DNA of 64,000 bases, taken from Thalassotalea_B piscium_A (lineage in GTDB: Bacteria > Pseudomonadota > Gammaproteobacteria > Enterobacterales > Alteromonadaceae). Below are positions 45,294 through 54,624 of this stretch, one piece after another; position 1 is the first letter of the stretch, and every line of letters begins with the position of its first letter. A model generated the notes under the pieces. The model was given only the letters and a program-made list of their open reading frames with translations. It ran no database searches and had not been told where the DNA came from. The DNA lies in assembly GCA_049347715.1 (NCBI GenBank), contig CP186339.1, positions 2,170,001-2,234,000 on the forward strand, written 5' to 3'. Both the position numbers and the translations under genes were made by a program.

Positions 45294-46379
45294 ATGTATA
45301 ACCAAAATAAAACAGCGACATACCCTAAATCATCAAAAGACCCTCATGGACTTATTATCGGACAAGGAGAGTTTACATATCGTGTCAATACACAATGGGC
45401 AAAGTTAGATACTCAAGAACATCCGATTCAAAATTGTCATGACCTCGCTATTGATTCACAAAATCGCATTATTCTACTTACAGATAACCATGTTAATAAT
45501 TTTATTTTTTTCAATAAACAAGGTGATGTACTTGATGCATGGGGCACAGAATATCCTGGCGCTCATGCGCTGAAAGTAGTTAACGAGAATGGCGAAGACT
45601 TTATTTATGTAGTCGATAGCGGTTGGATTGCCAACAAAAACTGGGATGGTAAATCAACCGAAGCATGGGACTCACCTTTTAATAAAGTGATTGCACAATC
45701 AGGGTTTATTGCCAAATTAACCATAGATGGCAGACTCCTTTTTACTATTGGCCACCCGCAAACTATTGATGTTTATTCACCAGATATGCCATTTAGACCA
45801 ACTGATATAGCAATAGCTGACAACGGAGATTTATACGTCACTGATGGCTATGGTTCTGATTTTGTATTGCAATATGATGCTCAAGGACGTTTTATTAGAT
45901 GCTGGGGTGGACATGAAAACCAAAATGACCAACTAAATTTAAAGAACACCCACGGTATTGGCATTGATTTACGTAATCCAAATGACCCTCACCTAATAGT
46001 GAGTTCACGGGCAGAACATGCATTAAAGCTATTTGAAATGAATGGCGAGTATCGTTCAACCATTTCAGTAACAGGTGCATATGTGGGTGGCCCCAAATTT
46101 AGTGGTGATCATTTTTTTGCACCTGTTTGTTGGTCTCATATCGACGATAAAAATGCTGAAGCTTCCGGATTTATTGCCGTATTCGATAAAAATAACAAGG
46201 TAGTTGCAAATTTAGGTGGAACACCACCTGAATATAAAGAGGGTAAATTACAAACAATGAGCAGCTCATGGGATGTTTTTCAGCATTGTCATGGGATTTG
46301 TGTTGATGAAGATGAAAATTTATATGTGGGGCAATGGAATTCTAATCACGCACTACCCTATAAATTAGAACGTATTTAA
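45294..46379 (+). CDS. NHL-type six-bladed beta-propeller protein
   Basis: A 361-residue protein with NHL-like repeats (HDLAIDSQNRIILLTD, PTDIAIADNGDLYVTDGYG, HGICVDEDENLYVGQW), similar to the peptidyl-alpha-hydroxyglycine lyase-like propellers. No signal peptide with this start, so it would be cytoplasmic. I chose the ATG at 45294 because AAGGTG lies 7 bases upstream. A frame 51 codons longer exists, but its extra region would contain the operator and promoter. Enzyme function unknown; a lactonase- or lyase-like activity on an agar-derived sugar acid is a guess from context. The operator upstream ties it to the regulon. Confidence 0.78.
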   Translation: MYNQNKTATYPKSSKDPHGLIIGQGEFTYRVNTQWAKLDTQEHPIQNCHDLAIDSQNRIILLTDNHVNNFIFFNKQGDVLDAWGTEYPGAHALKVVNENGEDFIYVVDSGWIANKNWDGKSTEAWDSPFNKVIAQSGFIAKLTIDGRLLFTIGHPQTIDVYSPDMPFRPTDIAIADNGDLYVTDGYGSDFVLQYDAQGRFIRCWGGHENQNDQLNLKNTHGIGIDLRNPNDPHLIVSSRAEHALKLFEMNGEYRSTISVTGAYVGGPKFSGDHFFAPVCWSHIDDKNAEASGFIAVFDKNNKVVANLGGTPPEYKEGKLQTMSSSWDVFQHCHGICVDEDENLYVGQWNSNHALPYKLERI

Positions 46380-46414
46380 ACAATTGCCGTTTAAACACGC
46401 TTGTTTTATTTCTA

Positions 46415-46441
46415 TAAAAACCGTTGCTTACCAGCAGCGGT
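46415..46441 (-). terminator. Terminator of the antiporter gene
   Basis: ACCGTTGCT-TACC-AGCAGCGGT (46420-46441), nine pairs with one G-T wobble. On the minus strand the stem is followed by TTTTTATAG. It lies between convergent genes. Confidence 0.7.
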
Positions 46442-46495
46442 CATATCCCTATTACTTACGCCACTAACTTGCACATAATCACTTTATAAAACTGA

Positions 46496-48094
46496 TTAAC
46501 TTAAACTTTGCTTCACTAACAGCACGGCGGTTTCGTGCTGAGCATGAACAAAAGAGCGAATATTAAGTTCTGACAAGATACTTTTTTCTTCAAGAGAATT
46601 CACTTTTACCACTAACTTAGCGTCAGGGTAATAGTTAAGGACAGATTCACATATAATTTGTTTAATTTTTAAAGAAGTAGCGGTAATAATAATACTATTT
46701 GTTTCTTCAACTTTTAAAGAAGTTAATACCGGTAGTTTATCTAAGTGACCAAAGTAAGCGCTATAACCACGTTTTCTTGCAAGTAAGACATGTTGTAAAT
46801 TATCAGAAATTATTAAAAATTTTACTCCTTGATTAGTGAGTTCTTTAGCAACAATACGCCCCAGAATAGAAAAGCCACAAACAATGGTATGATTGGTGAC
46901 ATTAACCGTTGCAATTTTGTCAGCTTCAAAAAATTCAACAACAAAAAATGAGGCTAATTTATATATATTATTCACCATAAACGGCGTTAATATCATAGAC
47001 AATACGGTAATCAGTATAAGGAAACTACCTAAGGTATTTGAAATAAGGTTATGATTTAATGCCATGGCAAAGATAGCAAAAGAAAACTCCCCTACTTGGC
47101 ATAACGCAACGGCAGATTTAATAGATTCACTTTTATTGGATTTTCTTCTCATTAAAAAATAAATAATAAAAGCTTTGATCAGCATAACAAGGGTTAATAC
47201 TCCCATAACCCAATGTAAATTACTGATAAAATATAAGACATCAATTTTCGTTCCAATAGAAAAGAAAAAAGCGCCTAACAATAAATCTTTATAAGACGAG
47301 ATATCTGACTCTACCTTGATATGAAACTTAGTTTCAGCAATGATCATACCGGCAATAAATGCACCTAAAGAATAGGTAAACCCCATTTCATGGGCAATTA
47401 GAGAAGCACCTAAAACAATGGTAAATACAGAACTTAAAAATAACTCTTCCATACGTGCGTTCGCTGAAAAACGTAGTAGCCAAGTAATAATTTTTTTACC
47501 TAAAGTGAACATAAATACAATAATGACACTGGCATAAAAAAAGGTTTTTAATAAGATATCAGTAAGGGATAATTCATTATTTGATAAAAAACCCATCAAC
47601 AATAGAATGGGGATCACAGCTAGGTCTTGAAAAACTAAGATAGCAACAGATTTTTTACCGTAAGGTGTCACTATATCTTTAGATTTTTTTAAATAAGGTA
47701 AAACGATAGCGGTAGAAGATAAACTAAATGCGAGTGCAATAATTAATGACGGTATTGGCGCTACATTGAATAAATAAAATGCTGTGATATAAATAATAAA
47801 AGCGCTAAATGCAACTTGAATAAATCCATTAAAGAATATCAATTCTTTCATTTTACCCAGCTTAGCAAAGGACATCTCTAAGCCTATGGTAAACATAAGA
47901 AAAACAATTCCAAATTCACCTATCAATTCAAGCGAATGTAGACTCCCACTACCATTAAAGTCGAAAAAAGTACTGACAATAGTACCAGTTACGATATAAC
48001 CAATAATGTGAGAGATAGAGAATTTAGTTAACACTATATTTATCACACTAGCGAGCGCTAACGATATCGCAATAATAATAAGTATAGAGTCCAT
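46496..48094 (-). CDS. KefB/KefC-type cation:proton antiporter (CPA2)
   Basis: A 532-residue inner-membrane protein. Residues 1-380 form the 12-13 segment Na+/H+ exchanger domain (GEFGIVFLMFTIGLEMSF, SLSSTAIVLPYL, GAFIAGMIIAETKFH). The C-terminal 140 residues form an RCK_N nucleotide-binding domain starting VCGFSILGRIVAKEL. The RCK glycine motif is GFSILG instead of GxGxxG. It probably exchanges K+ for H+ and is gated by a nucleotide or glutathione adduct. Monocistronic. Confidence 0.88.
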   Translation of the reverse strand: MDSILIIIAISLALASVINIVLTKFSISHIIGYIVTGTIVSTFFDFNGSGSLHSLELIGEFGIVFLMFTIGLEMSFAKLGKMKELIFFNGFIQVAFSAFIIYITAFYLFNVAPIPSLIIALAFSLSSTAIVLPYLKKSKDIVTPYGKKSVAILVFQDLAVIPILLLMGFLSNNELSLTDILLKTFFYASVIIVFMFTLGKKIITWLLRFSANARMEELFLSSVFTIVLGASLIAHEMGFTYSLGAFIAGMIIAETKFHIKVESDISSYKDLLLGAFFFSIGTKIDVLYFISNLHWVMGVLTLVMLIKAFIIYFLMRRKSNKSESIKSAVALCQVGEFSFAIFAMALNHNLISNTLGSFLILITVLSMILTPFMVNNIYKLASFFVVEFFEADKIATVNVTNHTIVCGFSILGRIVAKELTNQGVKFLIISDNLQHVLLARKRGYSAYFGHLDKLPVLTSLKVEETNSIIITATSLKIKQIICESVLNYYPDAKLVVKVNSLEEKSILSELNIRSFVHAQHETAVLLVKQSLS

Positions 48095-48691
48095 AACGTC
48101 CTTTAAATTAAAAATTGAAAGTTTTATTTGAATATTACATTTAATCAGTTGATAAACTTGATAAATGTTTGAATATAATCATTATTAAGAAATGAAGTAT
48201 TGCAAGAAACATCCTCTGTGAGTCGCGTCTTTAATACTAAGTTTTATCAAAGCTAATAAATAAAAACATTTTATCCCGCTTGATTAGTATAATAACTCTA
48301 GTTATTAAAATACGCTAAACAAAAAATACATAGTTAGTAATATATTAGTGGAAAAACAAACACAAACGCGACACTTCACCTGTAAAACGTTTAGTTAAAC
48401 AGCCAAGTCAGACTAAATGAAAGGTAACAAATAATACAAATGGTTTAGGATAACGGTTTTATTTTAAATAGTAGAACTTAATGCCCAATTTACCTTGATA
48501 GTAAGCACAAGACACGATGTTTTGATAGTTAAGGTATCAACCACTGTTGTTATGAAACACCTCTATTATCCTATACGACTCTCTTAAAACAGGTGGTTTA
48601 CTTAGTGTTATAACTTTAGGGTAAACCACCTAAATACCGTGCCTTTTTTTGCTTAATACAATTACTCTAGGTTAGCTCATAATTTTGGGAA
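48095..48691 (-). other. Intergenic region upstream of the antiporter gene
   Basis: 597 bases without a supported gene. It holds the promoter region of the antiporter on the right-hand side of its ATG and, at the far end, the hairpin terminator of the next minus-strand gene (48587-48631). Otherwise AT-rich with no clear signal. Confidence 0.5.
48587..48631 (-). terminator. Hairpin terminating the effector-type gene block
   Basis: AGGTGGTTTAC (48591-48601) and GTAAACCACCT (48621-48631) form a perfect 11-bp stem with a 19-base loop, followed on the minus strand by TGTTTTAA. About 60 bases after the stop of the 94-residue gene. Confidence 0.6.
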
Positions 48692-48976
48692 CTAATTACC
48701 AGAGGTTTCAGCTCCATTTAATTTTTGGAAATAGGTATTAAGTTTTAACAAACCAGATTCAAGTTCAAATTTTTGAATGTTAACATCACTAAATTTAGTG
48801 GCATTGGTAAAATGCTTATTAATCATTTTTGCCATACCCTCAAACCCTTCAGGTGAAGTAGCCATCAGCTCTGTAAGTAAAGGCGTGACAGAATGCCATT
48901 GCTCTTCAATAATACTTGGGGTTTCGTAAAGTGTATTAATAATATTAACAAGAGCTAAACGATTTTGTTGTTCCAT
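48692..48976 (-). CDS. Small hypothetical helical protein
   Basis: A 94-residue protein that I do not recognise. It is predicted mostly helical and cytoplasmic: no signal peptide, no membrane segment, no cysteine. It lies 60 bases downstream of the lipoprotein gene on the same strand and ends the block before a terminator. It could be an accessory or second immunity protein of the hydrolase pair, but this is only position. Confidence 0.6.
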   Translation of the reverse strand: MEQQNRLALVNIINTLYETPSIIEEQWHSVTPLLTELMATSPEGFEGMAKMINKHFTNATKFSDVNIQKFELESGLLKLNTYFQKLNGAETSGN

Positions 48977-49036
48977 AAAGTAAATTCCTTTTGTTTTTTA
49001 TGATCTATTTTCTGCAGTATTATCTTATCAGTGAGG

Positions 49037-49480
49037 TTAATTACACCAGTTGCCGGTTGTTGGCATATCACGTACCGCTTGTTTATTTTTAGTTAGCCAG
49101 GTATTAATTGCCTCGCTTGTTGAAAACTGAGATCCTGTTCCTGGCCAATAATAACTTCCATTATTGTCCATACATAAAGCAATATAAATAGGTGTCTTAT
49201 TTACCATTGCCTCTTCACCCCGCTCTACATACATTTCAAAGTTGATATTTTTTTGCGCTTTACCTCTATACGTCGCTAACACCTGTGCAGAATAAGTCTG
49301 TTTGTCGGTATCTTCATCCTCATGAATAATGTCAACATTTACAATACTAACCTTGGCTAAATAGTGCACATGCTTAATAGCCTCTTTAAAACCATTAAGT
49401 TCCATATCTGACGTATTTTCTGCGGTACTAGTACAAGAAAAACAAGAAAATAAAAGTAAAAATATTGCTGTATTTTTCAT
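49037..49480 (-). CDS. Lipoprotein, candidate periplasmic immunity protein
   Basis: A 147-residue lipoprotein (lipobox around LLFSCFSC, lipid Cys13 or 16). The mature domain has YSAQVLATYRGKAQKNINFE, PIYIALCMDN and PGTGSQFSTSEAINTW. Its ATG overlaps the stop of the cell-wall hydrolase gene by one base (TAATG), so the two are made together. An exported partner directly coupled to a peptidoglycan hydrolase is the classic layout of a type VI amidase effector and its immunity protein. A decayed relative lies at 55.4-55.8 kb. Confidence 0.75.
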   Translation of the reverse strand: MKNTAIFLLLFSCFSCTSTAENTSDMELNGFKEAIKHVHYLAKVSIVNVDIIHEDEDTDKQTYSAQVLATYRGKAQKNINFEMYVERGEEAMVNKTPIYIALCMDNNGSYYWPGTGSQFSTSEAINTWLTKNKQAVRDMPTTGNWCN

Positions 49481-50292
49481 TATGATTCACTTCCTGCTAC
49501 TAAGGCTTTTTGAGTATAAATAGGTAAAGTCTCACACGACTCATCAAAGTCGGCAGGAACGACAAATGTTTCCCATACCTCTTTATTATATTTAGTTACG
49601 TTTACACTATTGTTTTGATTGCCACCTAACATAAAAAGAGAATTACCATCGGCGCTTTGACCAACAACAAAAGCAACATGCCCTCCTCCTCTTCTTGTTT
49701 TAATACCAATAGCACCATAAACCGGCTTATCGATTTTTTTACCGAAACCTGCCCATTCTTTAGCTCTAAAGGCATTTTTAACAGGCTCTATATTATGTTG
49801 TTTCATCACCCAAGAAACAAAAGAAGCACACCATGCGTTTTGTCCACCAGTATCATCTGTTCCCCAAAATTTTGAGGCTTTAAAATAGGATAAAATACGC
49901 GGATTTGCCTGAGTACCAGAAACTTCGCTTTCACCCAGTTCATTAATCGCCGTTTTCATCCATGTTGCATAAGTGGCAGGCATTTTTAATATAGCAGTTG
50001 ATCTAATGGCTAAGTAAGTGAGCTTTTCATTAATTTTACGGTGCGTACGTCCGTTAACATCTATTTTTCCATCGGGGCGCGCCATATTAAGCACTTTACT
50101 TTGGAAAAGTTTAATCGCAGCAATCGTTTTTGAATTTTCAAGACGGGCATTTAAAGTACCATCAACTATTAACGCTTTTGTTGGTGGTATAAGTGTTAAT
50201 AGTTTATTTAAAGCGGTTTGTACGGCTTTAACATCGTTCAGGGTGTTTTTGCCACCAAGCCCGACAGCTTGGGTAATTTTCAGTGTTGACAT
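49480..50292 (-). CDS. TIGR02594-like peptidoglycan hydrolase, candidate T6SS effector
   Basis: A 270-residue protein without a signal peptide. Residues 1-95 look like a peptidoglycan-binding-type domain (NDVKAVQTALNKLL, DGKIDVNGRTHRKI). Residues 105-250 form a CHAP/NlpC-like papain-fold domain of the TIGR02594 type, with the catalytic Cys155 in NAWCASFVSW, His205 in GGGHVAFVVG and Asn225 in GGNQNN. A cell-wall amidase made without an export signal and coupled to a lipoprotein fits delivery by a type VI system. A phage-type or lysis role is the alternative. Confidence 0.8.
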   Translation of the reverse strand: MSTLKITQAVGLGGKNTLNDVKAVQTALNKLLTLIPPTKALIVDGTLNARLENSKTIAAIKLFQSKVLNMARPDGKIDVNGRTHRKINEKLTYLAIRSTAILKMPATYATWMKTAINELGESEVSGTQANPRILSYFKASKFWGTDDTGGQNAWCASFVSWVMKQHNIEPVKNAFRAKEWAGFGKKIDKPVYGAIGIKTRRGGGHVAFVVGQSADGNSLFMLGGNQNNSVNVTKYNKEVWETFVVPADFDESCETLPIYTQKALVAGSES

Positions 50293-50775
50293 CGTGTTAT
50301 CCTTGTCGTGTTGTTATTTATTGAAACTTTAGTCTTTATATCCGATTAACTTTTTAAATCTAAGTGTAAATACGTCAGTGTGTTTTTACATACTACCAAT
50401 AATATTTAAGCGTATTCAACCTAATATGGGCTTATTTTTAAATCCGTCCTATGCAAGCCTGAACAGTACCAAAATGGGCAAAACATTATTAATCTTGTAA
50501 GTTACCAAACCTCTTTCTAGTCTGCTTTTTCTCTTTGGGCTATTATTGATAATAGCTAGGTTTCTAAAAGCAAATCGATTAAGCGTTTATTTCAGCTATA
50601 CTTTTAGCCATAGTTAGCCATAGTTAGCCATAGTTGGTTAATTTTTCCAGTGTTAAGATTTCTGCTCTCCTAGCACTATTAGGGTACGTTAACCCTGCAT
50701 CACCATTACAAACCTTGTATCAAACTTGGTTTTGATGTTTTTCATTACATCATCAGTGCTATGGCATCTTACTTT
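50293..50775 (-). other. Gene-free region with short repeats
   Basis: 483 bases with no gene. It contains three direct copies of the decamer TAGCCATAGT (50605-50634) and a GCTATTAT/ATAATAGC hairpin (50539-50556). It must carry the promoter for the hydrolase-lipoprotein pair, which I cannot pinpoint. Confidence 0.5.
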
Positions 50776-52623
50776 TTAAGTATCTTCACACATATTCATT
50801 TTTTGAAACTCTACAGCAAGCATATATCTTGAGTAATAAATTAAAAACGTATCAAAAATTTCTTCTTCACTCTTTGAAAAAAGCTTAACAGGAAAGAAAA
50901 TTCGTCGACTTGCTTTAGGGTAGTTATTATTCTTTTTTAATTTAAAAGTCATACGTTTTTTACGAAAGAGCGGTTTCTTAATGAGATAGGACTCTACTTC
51001 ATCATAGGCAACCTCTCTGCTCCATTTAGAATAACTAAAGGTTTTGCAGTTAAATACTAACGTGTCTTTCTCATCCTTTGAATGGATACTTACTGGAGGA
51101 AAATACTTTTCAACAAGCTCTGTTTCTTCAACCCCAGAAGGCAGAAATTGATAAACAAGGTTTTCTTCATGCTCCGCTATAAATTCGCTTTCAAAACTTT
51201 TCATCAATTCAGCTTCTATTAGTGAGGCATTATTGATTTCGTGATACCAGCTATCTTCCTCATTTGTTAAAACATCTTTCCTGATATCTTCAACATTGAG
51301 TGTATAACCTATAGCCTCGATCCTTTTATAAATAGGTGGATGCGTATCGAACGGATGTGGAATTGCGTGTGCAAGAACATCTCCATCAAATGAATAAGCG
51401 CTTGCAAAGTTATGTACGCCCTCATCTATTGTTTTTAAAAAATTAACACTTTCGACTTGCTCGTTTTTTAAGCGCACAGCCTCTTCTATGCTAGCCCGAT
51501 ATTCAGAGTAAAAAACAAACTTCACTAATCCATTAGCTAAGGCTTTGGCACTAAGATAATCTGCCGCCATTGCGTCAGCACGGTATTCTCGCATCCGGCT
51601 AATTTTACCAAAACTGATTTCAAAAATACTTCTGAAAAAGATAAGGAAATAGGAGGCTGGAATAGTGATAAAATTTGCATTTAAAATAGCAAAACAAACA
51701 TCACATTTAGCCAGCATAGGCATGGTTTTCTTTGAAAAAAAAGTATCGTCACCACTAAAATGCGCCATTTCATGGGCAAAAATGGCAGAGGCTTCTTCTT
51801 TATCTAATTTTTTTAGATGAAAAATACTGGCGTAGAGCGTCTTACCCGTTAGTACCTTTTCCTCATTAAGCAGTAATTTATTTTCGGTAACAAAGAAATT
51901 ATCTTCTACTCCAAGTACGATATTGTTTGGAAGATCTGTGCCAAACTTTTTACAAATATTGGTTAATTCTTCATAGAGTTTTGGCGCATCATTATGAGTG
52001 AGTAACTTTCCATCAATGCAATTGGGGATTTCTATTTTTTTAACAAGCACTATGATCATTTGCACACAAGCAATAGCAACAGGCATAGCAATTAAAAACA
52101 ATATTTGAGGATAAAAAGTGTTCCAAATTAAAATAGTACCAAAATAGAAGTCAGCTAATAAAAGACCTCCTTGGATTAACACTTGTGTAATACAAAAAAG
52201 TTTAGAAATATTCCATGCCAATACAAATGTTATGTACTGAATAGTCTGAGATTTAAAAGATAAGAGAAAAAGAGCTAAGGTACAAATAATTAACGACACT
52301 GAGATGAAGATGCTATAAAAACTTATTTCAGTCCCTATTTTATAATAATCAAAGTCATCACATAATTCCCCCAAACTATGTTTAATGGGTTGGTATTCCA
52401 CTCTATCGCTATCACATATCTCTGAAGGTGTTACCTGTGTAAAAAAATAGATAAGCTGTGCTTTTTTAACTTCGGTCATTGATGCAGTAACCTCAACTGA
52501 ATTAACTACATCTTTTATCTGTTCATTTCGTGTATCAATAGCATAATCAAAAAACCAATAGGAAAATATTGGGATCATAAAAATCCAGCACATTGGCAGA
52601 ATATAGGTTTTCATAAAATCCAT
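50776..52623 (-). CDS. M48-family membrane metalloprotease
   Basis: About 615 residues. An N-terminal membrane anchor (TYILPMCWIFMIPIFSYWFF), then three or four further membrane segments (to about residue 195), then the M48 protease domain with the zinc motif HEMAH and the third ligand in the EYRADAMAADYL helix. Segments DTHPPIYKRIEAIGY are typical of HtpX/Ste24-like proteins. The C-terminal 170 residues are not recognised. I placed the start at the ATG of 52623, which follows AAAGG at about 10 bases; an ATG at 52653 and a TTG at 52668 are alternatives. It follows the membrane-protein gene upstream closely and probably works with it. Confidence 0.83.
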   Translation of the reverse strand: MDFMKTYILPMCWIFMIPIFSYWFFDYAIDTRNEQIKDVVNSVEVTASMTEVKKAQLIYFFTQVTPSEICDSDRVEYQPIKHSLGELCDDFDYYKIGTEISFYSIFISVSLIICTLALFLLSFKSQTIQYITFVLAWNISKLFCITQVLIQGGLLLADFYFGTILIWNTFYPQILFLIAMPVAIACVQMIIVLVKKIEIPNCIDGKLLTHNDAPKLYEELTNICKKFGTDLPNNIVLGVEDNFFVTENKLLLNEEKVLTGKTLYASIFHLKKLDKEEASAIFAHEMAHFSGDDTFFSKKTMPMLAKCDVCFAILNANFITIPASYFLIFFRSIFEISFGKISRMREYRADAMAADYLSAKALANGLVKFVFYSEYRASIEEAVRLKNEQVESVNFLKTIDEGVHNFASAYSFDGDVLAHAIPHPFDTHPPIYKRIEAIGYTLNVEDIRKDVLTNEEDSWYHEINNASLIEAELMKSFESEFIAEHEENLVYQFLPSGVEETELVEKYFPPVSIHSKDEKDTLVFNCKTFSYSKWSREVAYDEVESYLIKKPLFRKKRMTFKLKKNNNYPKASRRIFFPVKLFSKSEEEIFDTFLIYYSRYMLAVEFQKMNMCEDT

Positions 52624-52680
52624 TTTAAGCTTACCTTTTTTAGTGGTATCCATTAATTTAATTTTCAACTATTCGTTTAA

Positions 52681-53472
52681 TCAGTAACTTAACAACCAAA
52701 TGATACCACGGCACATTACACTAAAGACTGTAACTATTAGAAAAGCATAGCTATAAAAGAACATTATGCCCCCAACAGACGGGTCTGTTTCTTTATACTT
52801 AATAACCACGGGAGCCAACACCATAAACACGATAATATTACAAAGTAGGCTTAGTAAATAAAATTCGCTAAAAAACGGAAATATGCCTCCTAAACTACTG
52901 AGGAGCAATAACAGAACGTCACTTAGTTTTTCTTTAGTACCCCAGTGAACCTCAAATGCCTTGATAAGCATTACACAAATCATTGCGACTAAATAATATA
53001 ATGAAGACAACATATTCGGCAAAAATGACGCTTTTTTGATGTTAGCGGTTTGTATTACACCTGCAGGTACATCTGTTGCTGATATATTTACACTCGATTG
53101 AGTTACGTGAACGGAGCTTTCACCACTTAAATATTGCCAAAGATTTACCACACCATAGCCCATACTAAAAATTAGTACCCAAGCTAACATAAAAGTAATT
53201 AGTTCTTTAGAAGGAAGGCTTCGCTTGGCCTTTTTTTCAAGCAATTTAGCGAATAACACACCCAGGAGACTGATACTAATGAGTATAAATAAGGCATGCC
53301 AAAAAATATCTAAATAAAAGTAAATAAAGCTTGGACCTATGACTAATAATGACAATTCAAATTCAAGATCATTTTTGTTCTTTATTTCCCTCTCCCGAAA
53401 CATTGCATTATAAATAACAAAGGGCTGAATACAGAGTAATAGAATACATAAGAGGGTAAGTGACAATGGCAT
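52681..53472 (-). CDS. Polytopic membrane protein, partner of the M48 protease
   Basis: A 263-residue protein with seven or so hydrophobic segments and little else. Residues 120-150 form a polar extracytoplasmic loop (GESSVHVTQSSVNISATDVP). I do not recognise the family. It is transcribed directly ahead of the M48 protease gene and may be its membrane partner or substrate. Confidence 0.65.
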   Translation of the reverse strand: MPLSLTLLCILLLCIQPFVIYNAMFREREIKNKNDLEFELSLLVIGPSFIYFYLDIFWHALFILISISLLGVLFAKLLEKKAKRSLPSKELITFMLAWVLIFSMGYGVVNLWQYLSGESSVHVTQSSVNISATDVPAGVIQTANIKKASFLPNMLSSLYYLVAMICVMLIKAFEVHWGTKEKLSDVLLLLLSSLGGIFPFFSEFYLLSLLCNIIVFMVLAPVVIKYKETDPSVGGIMFFYSYAFLIVTVFSVMCRGIIWLLSY

Positions 53473-54033
53473 AAATCCTTTTACAACATTAATAAACAGT
53501 CTGTTTTTCTAAATAAAATTTTAAATCAAACTGCCAAAAAAACGTATTGTAGACAATTATAAAATTTCTTCAACCACAAGGTGGGTTATCTTTTTTTATT
53601 CTGTGCTAAGTAATATCAATCTATTTAAGTTATTACCCTCTCGTCGAAATTTAATCAAATTGGTATAAATCTAAACTACATCAATAAAGCCAAAACATTT
53701 TAATAGCTAGTAACATACCTTTGAGTGTTATCCCCTTATGCCTATTGCAAGAATAGCCACGCTTTTACTATTATTTGGATGTTGCTACAAAATTAAAAAG
53801 ATCTTCCTTTATTATTTAGATGTCTTTAAATAAAAATAAAATTTTCATTTACAGTTTGGGTATTTCACAAGAAACTCAGAGTCAAAATTACTAATATCAC
53901 CTAGAAGAAAACATAAAATAATATAAGTTGATAACATGTAAATTTCACTTATAGATTTCACATGTTATCCATTAGTCGGTTTTTCTTAATAAAGTTTAGC
54001 CGCATCAAAATGAAATCTCTTTTTATTTAATAG
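53473..54033. other. Gene-free region with inverted repeat
   Basis: 561 AT-rich bases. A perfect 10-bp inverted repeat, GATAACATGT (53930-53939) and ACATGTTATC (53960-53969), may mark the transcription end of the gene at 54034. A frame at 53738-53833 could encode a 31-residue lipoprotein-like peptide but has no ribosome binding site. Confidence 0.5.
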
Positions 54034-54624
54034 TCACTTTTTTAATTTCAGCTGGGCATCTTCAAGTAATACCTTAGCTAAGTTATCGGAACCATCTTCT
54101 TCCCCTTGCTCTATAACATATTGCGCATGAATAATAACATTTGCCCAATCTTCAAGCCTTGTATAAATTTTTGCTAAATCATAATGGATAGAACTTAACA
54201 GCATTGGATGAGGATCTTTTGCTTGAATTAAAAAAAGTTCATATAAACGGGCAGCCTCTTCTGAGTTTTCTTCAATAAACAAACCATTATCATAAAGCCA
54301 TGCGAGTTTACGTATAGCCATATTTTCATTTTTTAATACACGAGATTTTACTTCATTTACATATCGGGAACCGTCTCCTGTATGATAACCAATATAAAGT
54401 AATGCTTCCCATGCCCCCATTTTATATGCCTTCTCACACCAAGCCTCAAGTTTAGTAGGTGCGTACATCAGACTTTTTTGGCATTGAAGCATCACTATGT
54501 TTTTTGAGAGTTCCGGATTATTTATATCTAGGTCAGGCCATAAAGAATTAGATAAGGACTTCCCCTGCGTTTGAAAAGTCATAATGCTAATACATGAAAG
54601 AACTATAAATATTTTTTTTACCAT
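54034..54624 (-). CDS. Exported Sel1/TPR-like hypothetical protein
   Basis: A 196-residue protein with a signal peptide (IFIVLSCISIMTFQTQG) and helical repeats of the Sel1/tetratricopeptide kind (GAWEALLYIGYHTGDG, RKLAWLYDNGLFIEENSEEA, LYELFLIQAK). Likely periplasmic. Its start overlaps the upstream ChaN/EreA-like gene by 7 bases, so they are translated together. Sel1-like repeats often bind protein partners. Role here unknown. Confidence 0.68.
   Translation of the reverse strand: MVKKIFIVLSCISIMTFQTQGKSLSNSLWPDLDINNPELSKNIVMLQCQKSLMYAPTKLEAWCEKAYKMGAWEALLYIGYHTGDGSRYVNEVKSRVLKNENMAIRKLAWLYDNGLFIEENSEEAARLYELFLIQAKDPHPMLLSSIHYDLAKIYTRLEDWANVIIHAQYVIEQGEEDGSDNLAKVLLEDAQLKLKK

Noticed and set aside
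50605..50634. Triple decamer TAGCCATAGT as a regulatory iteron
   Set aside because: Only three copies, no replication or regulatory gene adjacent; probably slippage.
53570..53605. Possible plus-strand terminator (hairpin near AACCACAAGGTGGGTT followed by a T run)
   Set aside because: The stem is imperfect with a bulge, and no plus-strand gene lies upstream for it to serve.
53738..53833. 31-residue lipoprotein-like peptide with LLLFGC
   Set aside because: No ribosome binding site and nothing conserved that I recognise; chance is likely in AT-rich DNA.
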